Shown: in pieces, positions 1 through 6,573 of the stretch
How positions within the stretch are numbered: the first letter of the stretch is position 1
Layout: each line of letters begins with the position of its first letter
NCBI GenBank assembly: GCA_030609125.1
Contig: JAUWCW010000073.1
Coordinates: forward strand, 1 to 8,619
Source of the DNA: JAUWCW01 sp030609125 [NCBI: Candidatus Rokuibacteriota bacterium]
GTDB taxonomy: Bacteria > JAUVQV01
Length of the DNA stretch: 8,619 nt
Reading direction: 5' to 3'
Notes under the pieces: generated by a model
The model's database searches: none
What the model saw: the letters and a program-made list of their open reading frames with translations, nothing else
What the model was told of the DNA's origin: nothing
Position numbers and translations under genes: made by a program

Positions 1-1
1 T

Positions 2-193
2 CCCGATGCGCTCCACGGACCCTACTATGAATGGACTCGGCGAGAAAAGGGACGTTTCGTCAACAGCCTCGTGCCGGCCTCTCAAGCCGGACAGTTCGCT
101 CGTGCGATCGAGAACTACCAGAAAGTTCTAAAGCTTTTGGCGATATGGAGCGAAAAGTCCGCTTCCGTCATTATGTCGAAGAAGGACAAATAA
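2..193 (+). CDS. C-terminal part of a small DUF6788-like, transposon-associated protein (5' end outside window)
   Basis: An open frame enters from the left edge and gives 63 residues before a TAA at 191-193. The visible part begins PDALHGPYYEWTRREKGRF, continues with a helix-like stretch containing AIENYQKVLKLL, and ends in a lysine-rich tail (MSKKDK). From memory, the HGPYY-W-TR-KGR pattern followed by a hydrophobic helix with I-N-Y/R matches the small DUF6788-type proteins often found beside transposase genes; no search was run. The function of that family is unknown to me. The next reading frame starts inside the stop codon (TAATG), as in a translationally coupled pair, but it is only 19 codons long. 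The local sequence is less GC-rich than the synthetase genes. I infer a remnant or edge of a mobile element. It could instead be an intact small host gene whose start lies to the left. Confidence 0.5.
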   Translation, partial: PDALHGPYYEWTRREKGRFVNSLVPASQAGQFARAIENYQKVLKLLAIWSEKSASVIMSKKDK

Positions 194-252
194 TGTTTTT
201 TATCAGGCAGTTGCAAACCGCAGAAATATCACCGCATATCTGCGGAATGTGA
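193..252 (+). pseudogene. Overlapping TAATG mini-ORF, possible stub of a truncated downstream gene
   Basis: The ATG at 193-195 overlaps the upstream TAA stop (TAATG) and reads MFFIRQLQTAEISPHICGM before TGA at 250-252. The overlap is typical of translational coupling, which is the only reason to list it. Nineteen residues are too few to assign a family. If the upstream ORF is transposon-associated, this could be the first codons of a transposase lost by deletion. It may equally be a chance ORF. Confidence 0.2.
218..245. repeat. Hairpin-forming inverted repeat, 7-bp arms
   Basis: CCGCAGA (218-224) pairs perfectly with TCTGCGG (239-245) around a 14-nt loop. Inside it, TAT/ATA can add three pairs across a two-base bulge. 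A competing small hairpin CCGCA-TATC-TGCGG sits at 232-245. No clear T-run follows on either strand, so it is not a classical terminator. It falls within the mini-ORF at the mobile-looking left end and could be an end structure of that element. Confidence 0.4.
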
Positions 253-438
253 GGCTGGTATTGCCTGCAGCCCGCGCGGAATATCCCTATATTAGGCCAC
301 GTTGTAATTCATGCGGGCGATAGTGCCGACGGTGTCTGTGTGCCCGCTGGCATAAGGCATCCGGAGAATGATTCATGCGTGTTCTCCATGGTCTGTTTCT
401 CGTCGCTGCACGGAGACACAACGGATAGCGGTAATTCT
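253..438. other. Convergent intergenic gap, no gene
   Basis: This 186-bp stretch separates the plus-strand remnant from the minus-strand lipoprotein gene, so the two converge here. I see no supported coding frame. Two weak dyads are present: GCGGGC (313-318) with GCCCGC (342-347), loop 23, and GGAGAA (363-368) with TTCTCC (382-387), loop 13. Neither is followed by a T-run in the direction of the synthetase operon. The motif ATTCATGCG occurs twice, near 308 and 371. Termination may be factor-dependent or lie elsewhere. Confidence 0.5.
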
Positions 439-822
439 CTAGAAGTACTGCTTGCCCGTCTTTCGCCCGTTATCGAAAAATATCCTGGCAAAGACCGTGC
501 CGTCCTGGTTGAAGACTGTCCACGTCCCGTGCTTGCGGCCATTTTCATAGAACCCCACCAGGTTCAGGTACCCTTCCTCCCGGAAGGCCCACCTCCCCTG
601 CCGGATCGGACCATCGGAGCACCCTCTGGCCTGGCCGGTTTTTCCCCACCTCTCGATGCTCTCTCCAGAATCCCCGTCACAGACAAGTTCGACCTCCATG
701 ATGGAGACCGTTCTATCTGCGGAACCGCCATCCTCGGACCTGGCCCCTTGGCAGGAGGATGCGGCCAGGGCTGCCGCCAGAACCACGGCCGGCAGCCCGA
801 CACGATCCCTGACGGTTCGCAC
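439..822 (-). CDS. Small predicted lipoprotein with MORN/YwqK-like repeats
   Basis: This 127-residue protein starts at GTG 820-822, with a purine-rich GAGAGGGG just upstream as a credible ribosome binding site. The N-terminus is a signal peptide: basic residues in 2-7, a hydrophobic stretch at about 8-21, then AASSC with Cys24 as the likely lipidated residue. The lipobox is imperfect, with Ala rather than Leu at -3. Residues 76-127 form two or three repeats of the pattern G-x-W-x-F...EGYLN...GFYENGRKHGTW...DGT...FFDNGRKTG, typical of MORN-variant/YwqK-like repeat proteins. Cys48 and Cys68 could form a disulfide. Such proteins are usually exported or surface-attached; their molecular role is mostly unknown. 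It begins 19 nt after the alaS stop and is probably co-transcribed with it. I infer a membrane-anchored periplasmic protein of unknown function. Confidence 0.75.
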   Translation of the reverse strand: MRTVRDRVGLPAVVLAAALAASSCQGARSEDGGSADRTVSIMEVELVCDGDSGESIERWGKTGQARGCSDGPIRQGRWAFREEGYLNLVGFYENGRKHGTWTVFNQDGTVFARIFFDNGRKTGKQYF

Positions 823-841
823 GCGCCCCTCTCGCCCTTCC

Positions 842-3469
<2,628 letters not shown>

Positions 3470-3494
3470 CTGGTTCTCTCCCCTGGCTCTGCTT

Positions 3495-4775
3495 TCACTC
3501 CGCAGCTTTTCTGTTCAGATTGGCAGCGCGCTCCACGGCGCTCCCGATGCTCACCTCTTCCTGCTCCTTCGTGCTCATGTCGCGCAGGAGCAACCGCCCC
3601 GCCTCCAGCTCCTTGTCACCGAGGATGAGCACGTGGCGCGCACCCATGCGGTCCGCACGGCGCATCTGGCTCTTGAGACTTCTGCCGTCGTAGTCCAGGG
3701 CGGCCGGCACTCCCTTCCGGCGCAGCTCGGTCACGTAACGCAGGCCGATCCGGCGCGCCTCCTCTCCGAGAGCGGCCACGAAGACGGGCGGCACCCTCTC
3801 TCCCCCCCCGGCACCCTCAGGAAGCAGGAGCACGAGCCGCTCCATTCCCAGGGCGAACCCGAGGCCGGGAGTCGGCGGTCCGCCGAACGATTCTACCAGC
3901 TCGTCGTAGCGGCCCCCGGCGGCGACGGCATCCTGCGAGCCGAGCCGATCGGAGGTGAGCTCGAACGTGGTCCGGGTGTAGTAGTCGAGGCCCCGGACCA
4001 TTTCGGAGTCAACGGTGCAGGGTACGCCCCACTCTTCGAGGTACCCCTTGACCGCCTGAAAGTGATTCCCGCAGTCCCCGCAGAGAAAGTCGCCAGTCCG
4101 GGGGGCTTCCCGTCTCAGCTCACGGCAGGAAGCGGCCTTGCAGTCCAGGACCCGCAGGGGATTCGCCTCCAGCCGGCGCCGGCAGTTTTCGCAGAGTTTC
4201 TCCGCCAGGGGTCGAAAATAATCGATCAGAGCCTCACGGTACTTCGGACGGCACTCGCCGTCGCCGAGACTGTTGATCTTCAGCTTCAGCCCCGGCACAC
4301 CGAGGCGGTCGAAGGCGTAGTGGACCATCTGCAGCAGCTCGGCGTCGGCCTCCGGGCCGGCAACGCCGAAAAACTCGCAGCCGATCTGGTGAAACTGGCG
4401 AAAACGCCCCTTCTGGGGCCGCTCGTAGCGGAACATGGGACCCATGTAGAAGAGTTTCACCGGAGGCTGAAGTTTATCGAGGCTGTTCTCCATGAAGGCC
4501 CGCACCACCGACGCGGTGCCTTCGGGCCTGAGGGTAAGGGAGTTGCCGCTCTTGTCGGGGAAGGTGTACATCTCCTTCTCGACGATATCGCTGGTTTCGC
4601 CGATACTTCGGGCAAAGAGGGCCGTTTCCTCAAAGATCGGGACGCGAATCTCGCCGTAGCCGTAGAGAGCGAAGACCTCCCGGAAGGTCCGCTCCACGTG
4701 CCGCCAGGCAGCAACCTGTTCCGGCAGAATGTCCTTTACGCCGCGCACGGCCCGGAATTTCCTCTCCCCTCCCAT
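3495..4775 (-). CDS. hisS: Histidyl-tRNA synthetase
   Basis: HisS activates histidine with ATP and charges tRNA-His in the cytoplasm, as a class II homodimer. With the start at ATG 4773-4775 the protein has 426 residues, close to E. coli HisRS (424), and begins MGGERKFRAVRGVKDILP, where family members normally begin. Landmarks are motif 1 (about 45-65), the TLRPEGTASVVRAF loop (81-94), motif 2 in GPMFRYERPQKGRFRQFHQIG (112-132), the histidine-specific VRGLDYYTRT (260-269), AAGGRYDELVESFGG (285-299), and motif 3 GLGFALGMERLVLL (304-317). The anticodon-binding domain runs from about 329 to the end. An insertion has cysteine pairs C195/C198, C212/C217 and C232/C235, which may bind metal. An in-frame ATG at 4856 would add 27 residues, but these lack family similarity and a good ribosome binding site. 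A promoter ends 8 nt before the chosen ATG, so translation may be leaderless. Confidence 0.97.
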   Translation of the reverse strand: MGGERKFRAVRGVKDILPEQVAAWRHVERTFREVFALYGYGEIRVPIFEETALFARSIGETSDIVEKEMYTFPDKSGNSLTLRPEGTASVVRAFMENSLDKLQPPVKLFYMGPMFRYERPQKGRFRQFHQIGCEFFGVAGPEADAELLQMVHYAFDRLGVPGLKLKINSLGDGECRPKYREALIDYFRPLAEKLCENCRRRLEANPLRVLDCKAASCRELRREAPRTGDFLCGDCGNHFQAVKGYLEEWGVPCTVDSEMVRGLDYYTRTTFELTSDRLGSQDAVAAGGRYDELVESFGGPPTPGLGFALGMERLVLLLPEGAGGGERVPPVFVAALGEEARRIGLRYVTELRRKGVPAALDYDGRSLKSQMRRADRMGARHVLILGDKELEAGRLLLRDMSTKEQEEVSIGSAVERAANLNRKAAE

Positions 4776-4783
4776 AGGCGCGG

Positions 4784-4812
4784 ATTCTAGTATGTTGCCT
4801 CCTTGAAGGCAA
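4784..4812 (-). promoter_or_regulatory. Predicted sigma70-type promoter for hisS
   Basis: Read on the minus strand, TTGCCT (4812-4807; four of six matches to TTGACA) is followed after exactly 17 nt by TAGAAT (4789-4784; five of six matches to TATAAT). The hisS ATG begins 8 nt after the -10 box, so transcription would start at or within a base or two of the A of the ATG. The discriminator CCGCGCCT is GC-rich, as in many ppGpp-controlled promoters of translation genes. This is pattern matching only; no start site is measured. The promoter would drive hisS, alaS and the lipoprotein gene. Confidence 0.5.
4795..4812 (-). promoter_or_regulatory. Dyad over the hisS -35 region containing an AAGGAGG sequence
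   Basis: TTGCCT and AGGCAA are perfect 6-bp inverted arms around a 6-nt loop (4795-4800 and 4807-4812). On the minus strand the loop and 3' arm contain AAGGAGG, the best Shine-Dalgarno-like string before hisS. It ends 22 nt before the hisS ATG, too far for normal use. If transcripts from the upstream operon read through, the hairpin would mask it. As DNA, the dyad covers the -35 box and could be an operator. Confidence 0.35.
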
Positions 4813-4862
4813 GAGAGCGCCGCGAAGGCCGTTCTGTCGGGGCGGACTCGGAGCATCGCGGG

Positions 4863-4884
4863 GGCAGGAGTGTTCCGTCCTGCC
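4863..4884. repeat. Perfect 7-bp hairpin upstream of hisS
   Basis: GGCAGGA (4863-4869) and TCCTGCC (4878-4884) are exact inverted repeats with an 8-nt loop. On the minus strand the hairpin is followed by a C-rich stretch rather than T residues, so it is unlikely to be an intrinsic terminator. It lies about 50 nt upstream of the predicted hisS -35 box and could be a binding site, or a stabilising structure at the end of the glycosyltransferase mRNA. Confidence 0.4.
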
Positions 4885-4932
4885 GAACCTTGACGACTCG
4901 GCGGCGAGGCGTCAGAAAGTGCGGGGCTGGCA

Positions 4933-5000
4933 CGGATATTTCATGAACTTCGTTGCGAGAGCGTGGAGATTACGTGAGATCAAGGGTCATGAAATATCCG
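4933..5000. repeat. Perfect 14-bp inverted repeat enclosing 40 bp, behind the glycosyltransferase stop
   Basis: CGGATATTTCATGA (4933-4946) and TCATGAAATATCCG (4987-5000) are exact inverted copies. Beyond one mismatch, GGC/GCY pairing extends the outer end by about three pairs, reaching into the stop codon of the glycosyltransferase gene. The 40-bp interior contains an imperfect direct repeat, CGTGGAGAT (4962-4970) and CGTGAGAT (4973-4980). The arms are AT-richer than the surroundings and no T-run follows on either strand, so a standard terminator is a poor fit. A dispersed palindromic element, a miniature mobile element or a factor-assisted terminator are alternatives. Confidence 0.7.
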
Positions 5001-5002
5001 GG

Positions 5003-5971
5003 CTAGAGACCGACGGTTTCACGAACCGTGTAGGTGGCCTTGCCCTGGGTTTCGTGGTAGGCCCGCGTCTGCAACTCCGCCAGCAGGCCGATGGTGATGA
5101 ACTGCACCCCTATGAAGACCAGCAGGACGGCCAGAAGCAACGCCGGGCGGTTCCCGATCGGCATCCGCAAAATGAGCTTCTGAAAGAAGAGCCAGACCCC
5201 GATGGCCACGCCCAGCCCGCCGCATCCCAGGCCGATGAGCCCGAAGATGTGGATCGGCCGAGTCGAATAGCTGAGCATGAACTTCACCGTGATCAGGTCG
5301 AGGATCACTTTTACCGTCCGGAAGAGGCCGTATTTGGACTTGCCCGTCGTTCGCGGGCGGTGATTGACGGGGAGTTCCGCCACCGACACCCCAAGGCCCG
5401 AAGCGATGGCCGGGATAAACCTGTGCATCTCCCCGTAGAGACTGACTTTTTTCACCACCTCATGTCGAAAGGCCTTCAGGGTGCAGCCGTAGTCGTGCAG
5501 CTTTACCCCCGTTATGCGGGAGATGAGCCAGTTGGCGATCATCGAAGGCAGGCGGCGCGACAGGAAGGGGTCGCGCCGCTTCACCCTCCAGCCGCTCACC
5601 AGATCATACCCCTCCTCCACTTTCTCCACGAGGCGCGGAATGTCCTCCGGGTCGTTCTGCAGATCGCCGTCGAGGGTGACGACAATGCCTCCCCTGGCAT
5701 AGTCGAAGCCCGCCGCCAGGGCGGCGGTCTGGCCGAAGTTCCGCCGGAAGCTGACAATCTTGACCCGGTCATCCCTCTCGTTGGCCTCTCTCAGGATCCT
5801 GAGGGTGTCGTCCGATGAGCCATCGTCGACGAAGAGGATCTTGAAGGAGCGTTCCGTCCGGTCAAGAACCTCGATCAGCTGTGCAACGAGCTCCTCGACG
5901 GAACCCTCTTCCTCGTAAACGGGGATCACCACCGAAATGTCGAGAGGGTACGTATCCTTTTCATTCTGCAT
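5003..5971 (-). CDS. Family 2 glycosyltransferase, polyprenyl-phosphate (DPM1/GtrB/ArnC) type
   Basis: This family transfers a sugar from a nucleotide-sugar to a polyprenyl phosphate at the cytoplasmic face of the inner membrane; the actual sugar here cannot be told. The 322 residues begin with a GT-A domain: VVIPVYEEEGSV (14-25), the nucleotide-binding FVDDGSSDDT (47-56), RRNFGQTAALAAG (76-88), and the metal-binding DGDLQNDPED (101-110). Further conserved pieces are GCTLKAFR (162-169), HRFIPA (183-188) and HRPRTTGKSKYGLFR (204-218), the membrane-proximal loop typical of the family. Two C-terminal membrane helices lie at about 239-264 and 277-300. The ATG at 5969-5971 is the only sensible start; its AGGAGG (5986-5991) is 14 nt away, a long spacing. 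It follows the DUF457 gene by 33 nt and is the last gene of its operon before the inverted repeat. Probable role: glycolipid, LPS or cell-wall modification. Confidence 0.92.
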   Translation of the reverse strand: MQNEKDTYPLDISVVIPVYEEEGSVEELVAQLIEVLDRTERSFKILFVDDGSSDDTLRILREANERDDRVKIVSFRRNFGQTAALAAGFDYARGGIVVTLDGDLQNDPEDIPRLVEKVEEGYDLVSGWRVKRRDPFLSRRLPSMIANWLISRITGVKLHDYGCTLKAFRHEVVKKVSLYGEMHRFIPAIASGLGVSVAELPVNHRPRTTGKSKYGLFRTVKVILDLITVKFMLSYSTRPIHIFGLIGLGCGGLGVAIGVWLFFQKLILRMPIGNRPALLLAVLLVFIGVQFITIGLLAELQTRAYHETQGKATYTVRETVGL

Positions 5972-6004
5972 AGACGCGTATGGTACCTCCTGGCGCGGCG
6001 GTAT

Positions 6005-6565
6005 TCAAGAAGAGCGGCTCTTCCTCCCCTCCCGCCTGAGCCGCAGCCCGCGGGCCGCGAGAAGCAGCGGCACGAGGAGAACCACCTCCGCCGCAACGAC
6101 CGGGATGGCCCTGGGGATCACCGACCAGTCGAAGGGGTGCCGCTCGAGATGGGGGAAGAGGTGCCACGGCGAGACGAGGTAGACATCGCTAAAGGGCCAG
6201 AAAACCTGTATCCCGTGGGGAGGGGACGGATCGCGGCCCACGAGATCGAGAAGGAGGTGGGACAGGAAGAGTCCCGCTCCGAGAGCGGCCGCCTGCAGCG
6301 CCTTCCTCCACGACCGTGTCAGAATCAGGGCGGGCACCAGCACCGAGAGCCCGTACAGAAAGCTTCCCGCCAAGCTGTGTCCCGCCCCCCGGTGGAAGAG
6401 CGACTCGTTGCCCAGGAGTATCCCGGGCAAAAAGTCGAGATCCGGTGCGCTGGCGGAGAGGAGCACCAGCCAGAGCCAGGGGCTCGCAATCGCACGCAAC
6501 GTCCACGGCCTCGAGGCGGTCCAGACCGCCAGGGCCGCGACAGTGTGTCCCGCTGGTGTGGGCAC
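6005..6565 (-). CDS. YdjM/DUF457-type membrane-bound metal-dependent hydrolase
   Basis: This 186-residue integral membrane protein has the signature of the DUF457/YdjM family, annotated as membrane-bound metal-dependent hydrolases though substrates are generally unknown. Putative metal-binding groups are GH7 near the N-terminus, PDLDFLPG (41-48), HRGAGHSL (58-65) and SHLLLDLVG (102-110), with PHGIQVFWPF (116-125) after them. Hydrophobic helices lie at about 24-42, 66-82, 88-106 and 152-171. The C-terminus is basic (LRLRREGRKSRSS). The frame stays open far upstream through the overlapping larger gene, but similarity begins only at MPTPAGH. I therefore chose GTG 6563-6565, 8 nt after the upstream stop. 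The binding site is weak, so translation is probably coupled. E. coli ydjM is LexA-regulated; I see no such box here. Confidence 0.85.
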   Translation of the reverse strand: MPTPAGHTVAALAVWTASRPWTLRAIASPWLWLVLLSASAPDLDFLPGILLGNESLFHRGAGHSLAGSFLYGLSVLVPALILTRSWRKALQAAALGAGLFLSHLLLDLVGRDPSPPHGIQVFWPFSDVYLVSPWHLFPHLERHPFDWSVIPRAIPVVAAEVVLLVPLLLAARGLRLRREGRKSRSS

Positions 6566-6573
6566 ACGCGCGC

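Noticed and set aside
31-252. Plus-strand frame 1 ORF of 73 codons at the left end
   Set aside because: Frame 2 over the same bases gives the protein-like HGPYYEWTR sequence. Only the last 19 codons of frame 1, from the TAATG, are kept as a tentative item.
363-387. Possible intrinsic terminator GGAGAA/TTCTCC behind the lipoprotein gene
   Set aside because: The stem is only six pairs with a 13-nt loop, and no T-run follows on the minus strand.
3633-4790. Plus-strand open frame of 385 codons
   Set aside because: It mirrors hisS on the other strand and has no family features.
4776-4856. Upstream ATG for hisS at 4856, adding 27 residues
   Set aside because: The added residues are not HisRS-like, no ribosome site precedes the codon, and the predicted promoter lies inside this segment.
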